A stretch of DNA of 51,241 nucleotides, from the NCBI GenBank assembly GCA_028817225.1, contig JAPPQC010000014.1:1-51241 (forward strand), given 5' to 3'. Position 1 is the first letter of the stretch, and each line of letters opens with the position of its first letter. This DNA is from Gammaproteobacteria bacterium. Its GTDB lineage: Bacteria > Pseudomonadota > Gammaproteobacteria > Poriferisulfidales > Oxydemutatoraceae. Shown piece by piece: positions 43,627 through 50,081 of the stretch. The position numbers and the translations under genes are program-made. Under the pieces are notes generated by a model. The model worked only from the letters and a program-made list of their open reading frames with translations. It was not told the origin of the DNA and made no database searches.

Positions 43627-44360
43627 GACGCTTTCTTTATCTGTTGCTCGCGGCGTTGACGCTGGCCGTGTGCCTCGTGCTGACGATGCCGGTGCGCTTT
43701 GCCGTGGATCGTTTCGGCGCGCCGCCCGTTATCGGGCTTCAGCAGGTGCGCGGCAATCTGGTTGAGGGGCGCGCCGGTCTTGCGTTCAGTCCGCCGCCCG
43801 GCTTTCCGGCGCGCGCCGATGTCGCGTGGCGCTGGTGCCCCGGCTTTCCGAATCCGCTTGCATGGTGTTTGAACGCCGACGCCGGCCCGCTGCGCGCCGA
43901 GACGGTGGCGAGTTGGTCGCCGCCGCGCGCGGTGTCGCTGGCCGGCGGCGTTGTTGAGGCCAAACTTGACCGCCAGCCGCTGCCGCTTGGCGTGGTGACG
44001 CTGCCGCTGAGCGCCAGTGTGCGGCTGGTAATCGACACGGCGCGCTTCGCGCCCGGCGCGCTGCTGCCGCAGGCGCTGCAAGGCCGCGCCGCCATTGAAG
44101 ACCTTTCGACGGACTTGTTCAACGCCGGGAATTTCAGCGCCGACATCGCCTCCGATGAAAACGGCGGCTTCATCGCGCGGGTGCGGGGCGGCGGCGAGAT
44201 GTTCCAACTGGCCGGCGAGGCGTCGCTGGCCGCCGACCGCAGTTACCGCTACCAACTTGACTTTGAAACCGACCAGGACCTCGTGCGCGATTACCTGTCG
44301 TCGCGCGGCAAGGCCAACGACAAGGGCGGCTACCGTTTGAGCGGCGACGGCAAGTTTTGA
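43614..44360 (+). CDS. gspN: Type II secretion protein N
   Basis: 248 residues with an N-terminal membrane helix (about 7-25) and a beta-rich periplasmic domain (LRVRGGGEMFQLAGEASL, YRLSGDGKF). It fits the GspN family found in a subset of T2SS. Its exact role is not settled. No prepilin peptidase gene follows. Confidence 0.82.
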   Translation: MAWVRRFLYLLLAALTLAVCLVLTMPVRFAVDRFGAPPVIGLQQVRGNLVEGRAGLAFSPPPGFPARADVAWRWCPGFPNPLAWCLNADAGPLRAETVASWSPPRAVSLAGGVVEAKLDRQPLPLGVVTLPLSASVRLVIDTARFAPGALLPQALQGRAAIEDLSTDLFNAGNFSADIASDENGGFIARVRGGGEMFQLAGEASLAADRSYRYQLDFETDQDLVRDYLSSRGKANDKGGYRLSGDGKF

Positions 44361-44406
44361 ATCGGCGGCTGAAACCGTAGTACAATGACCCCATGGTGAA
44401 ACTGAC

Positions 44407-44814
44407 ATGTTGAAACTGAAAAAGGGCTTCGGCGACTGGGTTGCCGAGGCGCTTGAAAACATTGAAACGATTGAAGTCGCCGAGGCGCGGCAACTGCACG
44501 GCAAGGACGATGTGCAGTTTATTGATGTGCGCGATCTCAACGAACTGACCGAAGGCGGCACCATTCCCGGGGCGGCGCACGCGCCGCGCGGCATGCTGGA
44601 GTTTCTGGCCGACCCGGACAGCCCGTATCACAACAAGGTGTTTTCGCAGGACAAGAAGTTTGTTTTGTTTTGCGCGAGCGGCGGGCGTTCTTCACTTGCC
44701 GCGTGGCGTTTGAAGGAGATGGGTTTCGACAACATCTGTCATCTTGCCGGCGGTTTCAAGGGTTGGCGCCACGCCGGCGGCGAGGTGGCCGCACACCGCG
44801 CCGACTCCGATTGA
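44407..44814 (+). CDS. Single-domain rhodanese-like protein
   Basis: 135 residues. Active-site loop CASGGRSSLAA (C89) and typical FIDVRDLNEL. Cytoplasmic; third rhodanese-type protein in the window. TACAAT (44381-44386) is followed after 6 nt by an ATG at 44393 that opens only a six-codon ORF (MVKLTC), ending across the true start region, a possible leaderless leader peptide. Confidence 0.85.
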   Translation: MLKLKKGFGDWVAEALENIETIEVAEARQLHGKDDVQFIDVRDLNELTEGGTIPGAAHAPRGMLEFLADPDSPYHNKVFSQDKKFVLFCASGGRSSLAAWRLKEMGFDNICHLAGGFKGWRHAGGEVAAHRADSD

Positions 44815-44970
44815 CGGCGTAACAACCCCCGCATTCCTGTTTTCGCGACGGTTGTTGCCTACCGTTCGTCGGAAACATTTCATTTCAGTAACATAGCCTT
44901 AGCGATTTTTCGCTGTTCAATCGCGGTTTTCCGCCTGTTTTGAGCGCTTTTGTGTGCTTATAATCAGGCC
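44815..44970. other. 156-nt gap before the coiled-coil cassettes
   Basis: AT-richer than the flanks. It holds CGTTCGTCGG (near 44863), the same short motif as the inverted repeat at 129-171, and ends in a TATAAT (44959-44964) exactly 6 nt before the first leader ORF. No gene or clear terminator is seen. Confidence 0.4.
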
Positions 44971-45174
44971 ATGACAACCGCGCGATTTTTCATTCTGACT
45001 TCTCCGGGCGCCGGCGAAAACCCGCGCGCCCCGGCCTTTTTTTGCGGCGACATGCCATTCGTCGGCCAGTTGCCGCCGTTCATCCGGTTGGCGGTCATTT
45101 TCCTCTTGACATTGAATTGTAATGCGTTCTTTCAATCCGAAAAGGAGAAAGAACGATGGAAAAAACCATGGTAA
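44971..45174 (+). CDS. Leader ORF of coiled-coil cassette 1
   Basis: 67 residues starting MTTARFFILTSP and ending EKERWKKPW, with one hydrophobic stretch (about 39-55). TATAAT is 6 nt upstream, so it could be read from a leaderless message. Two further copies (45622, 46145) have exactly the same length without indels. The few differences between copies are mostly amino-acid-changing, so coding constraint is not shown. It overlaps the next gene by 19 nt. It may be a real small protein or just the conserved regulatory leader. Confidence 0.35.
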   Translation: MTTARFFILTSPGAGENPRAPAFFCGDMPFVGQLPPFIRLAVIFLLTLNCNAFFQSEKEKERWKKPW

Positions 45175-45614
45175 AGCAACCGACGCCACCGCCGCAGAAT
45201 CCGCCGCCGCCCCCGCCGGCGCCGGACCACCTGCGCCCGGTAAACTGGAACGCCCCGGTAACCCGCGGCGAATTTCAGCAGGGCATCGGCGCCCTTGAGA
45301 AGAATCTTCGTCAAGACATAAATGCTCTTGACAAGAAAGTTAGTCGGGACATAAATGCCCTTGACAAGAGACTCACGGTTGTCGAGACCAAGATAGAGGT
45401 CCTCGACGAAAAAGTTGAGGAAGTCAAGGCAGATGTCAAGGCCATCAGGGTGGAGATTAAGGAAAACTCCGATGCTCTCAGGGCAGAGCAGCGGGCAGAC
45501 ATCAAGAGTCTTAGAGAAAGCATGGAAGCCAATCACAGGTTCCTGATCCGGTTAATTATCGGGGGCGTCAGCGGGCTTGCCACGTTCATGGCCGTGCTCA
45601 AATTCTTCGTTTAA
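45156..45614 (+). CDS. Proline-rich coiled-coil, tail-anchored protein 1
   Basis: 152 residues. A basic start, poly-Pro segment (about 9-24), the block PVNWNAPVTRGEFQQG, a heptad/11-mer coiled coil (about 45-125) and a C-terminal hydrophobic helix (about 128-150). GGAG precedes ATG. The layout resembles coiled-coil proteins with a terminal membrane anchor such as XhlA or DUF1640; I cannot assign a family. First of three paralogues sharing nearly identical upstream DNA and N-termini. Confidence 0.75.
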   Translation: MEKTMVKQPTPPPQNPPPPPPAPDHLRPVNWNAPVTRGEFQQGIGALEKNLRQDINALDKKVSRDINALDKRLTVVETKIEVLDEKVEEVKADVKAIRVEIKENSDALRAEQRADIKSLRESMEANHRFLIRLIIGGVSGLATFMAVLKFFV

Positions 45615-45621
45615 TCAGGCC

Positions 45622-45825
45622 ATGACAACCGCGCAACATTTCATTCTGACTTCTCCGGGCGCCGGCGAAAACCCGTGTGCCCCGGCCTTTTTTTGCGGCG
45701 ACATGCCATTCGTCGGCCAGTTGCCGCCGTTCATCCGGTTGGCGGTCATTTTCCTCTTGACATTGAATTGTAATGCGTTCTTTCAATCCGAAAAGGAGAA
45801 AGAACGATGGAAAAAACCATGGTAA
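45622..45825 (+). CDS. Leader ORF of coiled-coil cassette 2
   Basis: 67 residues, MTTAQHFILTSP to WKKPW, the same length as the other two copies. The TATAAT of copy 1 is lacking here (TTTAATCAGG instead). Overlaps the downstream gene by 19 nt. Coding status uncertain. Confidence 0.3.
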   Translation: MTTAQHFILTSPGAGENPCAPAFFCGDMPFVGQLPPFIRLAVIFLLTLNCNAFFQSEKEKERWKKPW

Positions 45826-46148
45826 AGCAACCAACGCCACCGCCGCAGAATCCGCCGCCGCCGCCGCCACCGCCGGCGCCGGGCTACCCGCGTCCGGTGG
45901 ATTGGAACGCCCCGGTAACCCGCGGCGAATTTCAGCAGGGCCTTGCCGCCCTTGACAAAGACCTCAGGGCGGAGATCAGGGCAACTTCCGACGCCCTCAG
46001 GGCAGAAATCAAGGAAAATTCCGATGCCCTCAGGGCGGACATCAAGGAAGATATCAGGGAACAGTTAAGGGTTTTGCGTGTATCCATTTTCTGGTTCATT
46101 GCCCTGGCTGTTAGTGTGGGGCTGGGTCTGCTCAGATACTGGCCATGA
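45807..46148 (+). CDS. Proline-rich coiled-coil, tail-anchored protein 2
   Basis: 113 residues, the shortest paralogue. Poly-Pro (PPPPPPPPAP) then PVDWNAPVTRGEFQQG, a short 11-residue-periodic coiled coil (SDALRAEIKEN twice) and a C-terminal helix (WFIALAVSVGLGLL). Same GGAG ribosome-binding site. Differs from its relatives mainly in coil length. Confidence 0.72.
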   Translation: MEKTMVKQPTPPPQNPPPPPPPPAPGYPRPVDWNAPVTRGEFQQGLAALDKDLRAEIRATSDALRAEIKENSDALRADIKEDIREQLRVLRVSIFWFIALAVSVGLGLLRYWP

Positions 46149-46348
46149 CAACCGCGCAATTTTTCATTCTGACTTCTCCGGGCGCCGGCGAAAACCCGTG
46201 TGCCCCGGCCTTTTTTTGCGGCGACATGCCATTCGTCGGCCAGTTGCCGCCGTTCATCCGGTTGGCGGTCATTTTCCTCTTGACATTGAATTGTAATGCG
46301 TTCTTTCAATCCGAAAAGGAGAAAGAACGATGGAAAAAACCATGGTAA
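46145..46348 (+). CDS. Leader ORF of coiled-coil cassette 3
   Basis: 67 residues, MTTAQFFILTSP to WKKPW. Its start overlaps the stop of protein 2 (ATGA at 46145-46148), so coupling is possible. Its end overlaps the next gene. Coding status uncertain. Confidence 0.33.
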   Translation: MTTAQFFILTSPGAGENPCAPAFFCGDMPFVGQLPPFIRLAVIFLLTLNCNAFFQSEKEKERWKKPW

Positions 46349-46914
46349 AGCAACCGACGCCACCGCCGCAGAATCCGCCGCCGCCCCCGCCGGCGCCGGA
46401 CCACCTGCGCCCGGTAAACTGGAACGCCCCGGTAACCCGCGGCGAATTTCAGCAGGGCATCGGCGCCCTTGAGAAGAATCTTCGTCAGGACATAAACGCC
46501 CTTGACAAAAGACTCACGGTTGTCGAGACCAAGATAGATGTTCTCGACGAAAAGGTTGAGGAAGTCAAGGCAGATGTCAAAGATCTCAAGACGAAGATTG
46601 ACGAAAATTCCGGCGCCCTCAGGGCGGAAATCAAGGAAAATTCCGACGCCCTCAGGGCGGAAATCAAGGAAAATTCCGGCGCCCTCAGGGCGGAAATCAA
46701 GGAAAATTCCGATGCCCTCAGGGCGGAAATCAAGGAAAATTCCGACGCCCTCAGGGCGGAAATTAAGAAAAACTCCGATACTCAAAGAACAGAGAGAAGG
46801 GAAGAGCTCAGAGACCTCAAGGCAGATATCATGAGATATTTCAGAATTTTGGGCATATACATTACCGGGCTTGTCACCCTGGCTGTTACTGTCGCACTGG
46901 CCCTGCCTGGATAA
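46330..46914 (+). CDS. Proline-rich coiled-coil, tail-anchored protein 3 with 11-residue repeats
   Basis: 194 residues, the longest paralogue. N-terminal 50 residues nearly match protein 1. The coil includes five perfect or near-perfect 11-residue units, ENS(G/D)ALRAEIK (about 92-146), which would make a right-handed hendecad coiled coil. A C-terminal hydrophobic helix (GIYITGLVTLAVTVALAL) ends the protein. Repeat number variation would change coil length in steps of 11. Confidence 0.75.
   Translation: MEKTMVKQPTPPPQNPPPPPPAPDHLRPVNWNAPVTRGEFQQGIGALEKNLRQDINALDKRLTVVETKIDVLDEKVEEVKADVKDLKTKIDENSGALRAEIKENSDALRAEIKENSGALRAEIKENSDALRAEIKENSDALRAEIKKNSDTQRTERREELRDLKADIMRYFRILGIYITGLVTLAVTVALALPG
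46603..46767 (+). repeat. 33-nt minisatellite, five units, in coiled-coil protein 3
   Basis: Five units of 33 nt (46603, 46636, 46669, 46702, 46735) encode ENSxALRAEIK. Units differ by single bases (GGC/GAC/GAT for the fourth codon). A sixth unit is degenerate. Cassette 2 contains a shorter version. Confidence 0.92.
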
Positions 46915-46929
46915 ATCCCTTAACCACAG

Positions 46930-46966
46930 AATTACCCGGACAAGCGCATTTCTCATCCGGGTAATT
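46930..46966. repeat. Perfect 11-bp inverted repeat after the cassette array
   Basis: AATTACCCGGA (46930-46940) and TCCGGGTAATT (46956-46966) with a 15-nt loop, 16 nt after the last coiled-coil stop. It may act as a transcription-stopping hairpin although no T-run follows. Good candidate for the end of the cassette transcript. Confidence 0.7.
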
Positions 46967-47067
46967 CGCGCCGCAACAAGACAAAACACACGCCCCGCCC
47001 GCGCCATTTCCTCCGTGTTTCACATTGTCGGCGCGCCGCCGCCGCCGTGTTTCGCCACGCGCATCAA

Positions 47068-47173
47068 GGCCATTCTCCCCCCGCGCTCCACACCGCCGCC
47101 GCCCGTTTCTCTGCGCGAACACCTCGTTCAATACCGGCCATTCTCCCCCCGCGCTCCACACCGCCGCCGCCCC
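47068..47173. repeat. 37-nt direct repeat in GC-rich gap
   Basis: GGCCATTCTCCCCCCGCGCT and following CCACACCGCCGCCGCCC occur at 47068-47104 and 47137-47173. The 330-nt stretch 46967-47295 is otherwise pyrimidine-rich with no convincing gene; open frames there are low-complexity Pro/Arg. Confidence 0.75.
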
Positions 47174-47295
47174 GCCGCTCCCCTACCCCCTTGTTTTACC
47201 GTCTGTTTTTTATACCGCTTGCATTCAGCCGCCTTGCAGGGCAAACTATGCAACCCTGCGGGCGCAATTCCCGGGGGGTGAAAGGGGAACTTTCA

Positions 47296-48162
47296 GTGAA
47301 TACACAAAGAGTTGAAACGGCCAACGGGCGGCGCACTGCATGGCTGCTGCCGTGTTTGCTGTGCGCGCTTTCCGGCGCCGCCGTCGCGCAGACGGACACG
47401 GCCACCAGCGCGACCGCCGTGCAGAAAATCCCCGGGATGATGGCGATGCTGGCCCACAAGTTCGTCATCCCCAAAACCGACCCCTACTGCAACTCCGCAG
47501 GCTACTCCCCGTGCACCGCCGTAACGGTGCCCCGCACCTTCTGGCACTATGACCGCCAGCGAGGCTACCGCGGCATCATAGACTGGGTGCTGGTCGAGTT
47601 GCGCCGGAGCGAGGGCGACGCCCACACGGCAACCGCCGACACCATTGTCGCCAGAAAGGCGGCCTTCCTCCTGAGTAATGGCCGCATCGTGGACGCCCGC
47701 CGCTACACCACGCGCACCCCGCAGCCCAGCCCCGACGACTGCCCGGCGGAAGTCGCCGCCAACAGCCCCGGCTGCCCGGCGGTGTGGTTTGACAATGTGG
47801 ACATGACCGACGGCATGTATATCGTCGTCCGCCACCGCAACCATCTGGACATCATGTCCGCCCGCCCCGCCGCGCGGCAGGGCGATGTTTATTCGTGGGA
47901 CTTCAGCACCAGTGTTGAGCAGGCGTTTGGCGGCGAACTCGGGCAGGGCCTGGGCGATGGCGAAGTGGCCGCGATGTTTTCCGGAGATGCAAACGGCAAC
48001 GGAGTGGCCGAGATGCGGGATGCGCTTTACACAGTGCTGGACAATTTCGACCCGATTTATTCCGACAGGGATTGCAATCTGGATGGGTACATAACCCGGC
48101 GCGAGTGTGGCTATTATCGTTTTGGTTTTCAGCACGTAGGGCATGTGTCGCAGGTTCCCTGA
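47296..48162 (+). CDS. Secreted dockerin-like protein, paralogue 1
   Basis: 288 residues from GTG 47296 with GGGGAA upstream; an ATG at 47248 is an alternative. Signal peptide ends AVAQT. A shared extracellular domain has IIDWVLVELRR, TIVARKAAFLLSNGRIVDARRY and YIVVRHRNHLDIMSA. The C-terminus has two Ca2+-loop-like motifs, GDANGNGVAEM and DRDCNLDGYI, like type I dockerin repeats. Six Cys could form disulfides. One nucleotide separates its stop from the next gene. Secretion by the neighbouring T2SS is an inference. Confidence 0.8.
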   Translation: MNTQRVETANGRRTAWLLPCLLCALSGAAVAQTDTATSATAVQKIPGMMAMLAHKFVIPKTDPYCNSAGYSPCTAVTVPRTFWHYDRQRGYRGIIDWVLVELRRSEGDAHTATADTIVARKAAFLLSNGRIVDARRYTTRTPQPSPDDCPAEVAANSPGCPAVWFDNVDMTDGMYIVVRHRNHLDIMSARPAARQGDVYSWDFSTSVEQAFGGELGQGLGDGEVAAMFSGDANGNGVAEMRDALYTVLDNFDPIYSDRDCNLDGYITRRECGYYRFGFQHVGHVSQVP

Positions 48163-48163
48163 T

Positions 48164-49048
48164 ATGACTTCCGCCATGACCAGATTGCGAAGCCTGACAG
48201 CATTTTTATTCTGTCTGCTGCCCGGCGTGGCCGCGCCGCAGGTGATGACGGCCTATCTCAACCACCTGAGCATCCTTCCGCTGGAAGACCCCTATTGCAG
48301 TCCCGGCACTGGCCGGCATTTGGGGCGTGATCCGGCTTCACTTGAGTTGTGCACCGAGGTGACCGTGCCTGCAATCCCGCCTGCGACCGGCACAGCGGAC
48401 GCATGGCGCGGTGTTGTGGATTGGGTGTTGATTGAGTTGCGCGAGACTTCGGGCGATGTCAGGACAGCGCGGCGCGACACAATTATTGCGAGAAAGCCCG
48501 GTTTTCTGCTGAGCAACGGACGCATTGTGGAGGCCGCGCATTACGCCCGGCTCGCGTCAGTGAACCCCGACCAGTGCTCTCAGAGTCCGCTTGCGGGTGA
48601 TGAGCATTGCCCCGGTATCTGGTTTGATGGCCTGACGCCCGCAGAGAACAAGAATATTCATGTCGTTATTCGCCACCGCAACCATCTTGACATCATATCG
48701 GCCCAGCCGATAACCGCCGGCGGTGCGGTTGCCAGTGTTGGCGTTTATGCGTATGATTTCAGTGCCAGTGCGAGTAGTGCGCGTAATGATATCCTGAAAC
48801 GCTGGTATGGTTCACCGAGTAATAGTGAGGGTTTCAGATTCCTGCCGGTTGCCGTGATGATTGCCGGCGATCTCGACGGAAATGAATTTATCACTCAACG
48901 AGTAGATTACGCAGTGATTAGCAATTCAGCCATAGGAATGATTGAGTATCATGTGGCTGATATCAACCTGAACGGCACGGTCCATATTGAGGACTTCACA
49001 AATTTTGTTCTGAACAACCTTGGGCTGGGCTCCGGAATTCCGTTTTGA
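48164..49048 (+). CDS. Secreted dockerin-like protein, paralogue 2
   Basis: 294 residues. Signal peptide (LTAFLFCLLPGVAAPQ), then the same domain as its neighbours (VVDWVLIELRETSGD, TIIARKPGFLLSNGRIVEAAHY, VVIRHRNHLDIISAQ). C-terminal loops GDLDGNEFI and DINLNGTVHIEDF repeat the dockerin-like pattern. Less GC-rich than paralogue 1. Start at ATG 48164. Confidence 0.8.
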   Translation: MTSAMTRLRSLTAFLFCLLPGVAAPQVMTAYLNHLSILPLEDPYCSPGTGRHLGRDPASLELCTEVTVPAIPPATGTADAWRGVVDWVLIELRETSGDVRTARRDTIIARKPGFLLSNGRIVEAAHYARLASVNPDQCSQSPLAGDEHCPGIWFDGLTPAENKNIHVVIRHRNHLDIISAQPITAGGAVASVGVYAYDFSASASSARNDILKRWYGSPSNSEGFRFLPVAVMIAGDLDGNEFITQRVDYAVISNSAIGMIEYHVADINLNGTVHIEDFTNFVLNNLGLGSGIPF

Positions 49049-49119
49049 CTGGAAAAATGGATTCACGCGGATTTTCAAGGGATTGCATCACCTGCATTCT
49101 TTTTCCGGAGATTTTGCCG

Positions 49120-49125
49120 TATAAT
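49120..49125 (+). promoter_or_regulatory. TATAAT upstream of paralogue 3
   Basis: Consensus -10 34 nt before ATG 49159, in the 110-nt gap after paralogue 2. No good -35. The gap separates paralogue 3 from the 1-2 pair. Confidence 0.5.
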
Positions 49126-49158
49126 CCACACCCTGACAGGCTGTAAAATACAGAAAAA

Positions 49159-50061
49159 ATGATGAACTATCGGCGCACAAGCATTGAGAAATCGGAGATG
49201 GTTTCCGCAAACCGTCTGCGGTTGCAGGCCGTGTGCGTCCTGTTGTTGTACTTGTTTTGCGGTGTTGCAGGCGCGCAGACAGGCCCGGGCCACCCCATGA
49301 CGGTGTTCCTCAGCAGCTTGACTGACTTTCCGGTGAGCGACCCGTATTGCACTACCCCCCCTTCCCGGTTTTTGGGGGCAGGCCCGCAGTCAACTGAATT
49401 GTGCACATCGGTCGAGTTGCCCTCGATTCCAGTCGGTGTTGTGGACTGGATACTGGTAGAGTTGCGGGAGACTTCAGGCTCTTCTGTTGAATCGGCAGGC
49501 GGCGACACTGTCATTGCCAGAAAACCCGGTTTGCTTCTGAGCAGCGGCCGTGTCGTGGATGCCACGGACTATAGGAATCTTGATTCCGCGGGGCGCAACA
49601 GTTGTCTGACGGAAAGTGGCACGTTGTCGCTTGAGGCCAACGATAATTGTCCGGACCTTTTGTTCGAGGTTACACTCAACGACAATTTGTATGTTGTCGT
49701 CCGCCACCGCAACCATGTTGATATTATATCGTCTGTTGCTGTCGTTGCGACCGCAGGCGACCGTTATGTGTATGATTTCAGCAGCAGTTTGAGCACGGTC
49801 CGGCGTGGCATTCAGAAAAATTTTGTTGGCCATCTCAGCAGACGAAGAGGGGTGGGGTTTGCCATGATGGCCAGCGGCGATGTCAATCAAGATGGTTCGG
49901 TTTTGCAAAGAACTGATGCTGCTGTTATCAGGGGTCATTTTGGGCGGCCAAGGGCTTATACGGAGTACGATATCAACATGGACGGATTTGTGAATCAGGT
50001 AGATGATTTGCAAGACTACATACTGGGCAATCTTGGCTTATTTTCACCGGTGCCCAGGTAA
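49159..50061 (+). CDS. Secreted dockerin-like protein, paralogue 3
   Basis: 300 residues. The signal peptide core is LQAVCVLLLYLFCGVAGAQ; the first 14 residues are an extra N-terminal stretch, so ATG 49198 is an alternative start. The family motifs recur: VVDWILVELRETSGS, TVIARKPGLLLSSGRVVDATDY and YVVVRHRNHVDIIS. Ca2+ loops GDVNQDGSVLQRTD and DINMDGFVNQVDD are the best dockerin-like pair of the three. Lowest GC of the paralogues. Confidence 0.8.
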   Translation: MMNYRRTSIEKSEMVSANRLRLQAVCVLLLYLFCGVAGAQTGPGHPMTVFLSSLTDFPVSDPYCTTPPSRFLGAGPQSTELCTSVELPSIPVGVVDWILVELRETSGSSVESAGGDTVIARKPGLLLSSGRVVDATDYRNLDSAGRNSCLTESGTLSLEANDNCPDLLFEVTLNDNLYVVVRHRNHVDIISSVAVVATAGDRYVYDFSSSLSTVRRGIQKNFVGHLSRRRGVGFAMMASGDVNQDGSVLQRTDAAVIRGHFGRPRAYTEYDINMDGFVNQVDDLQDYILGNLGLFSPVPR

Positions 50062-50081
50062 TTTTGTATCCGACTGCGACC

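Noticed and set aside
45156..46914. Borrelia Bdr-like or phage-holin (XhlA) identity for the coiled-coil proteins
   Set aside because: Only the coiled coil plus terminal helix layout is similar; no phage genes are nearby and the poly-Pro N-terminus differs, so no family name is given.
46967..47295. Open frames in the pyrimidine-rich gap before the secreted paralogues
   Set aside because: Low-complexity Pro/Arg translations over a direct repeat; no start signal or conserved motif.
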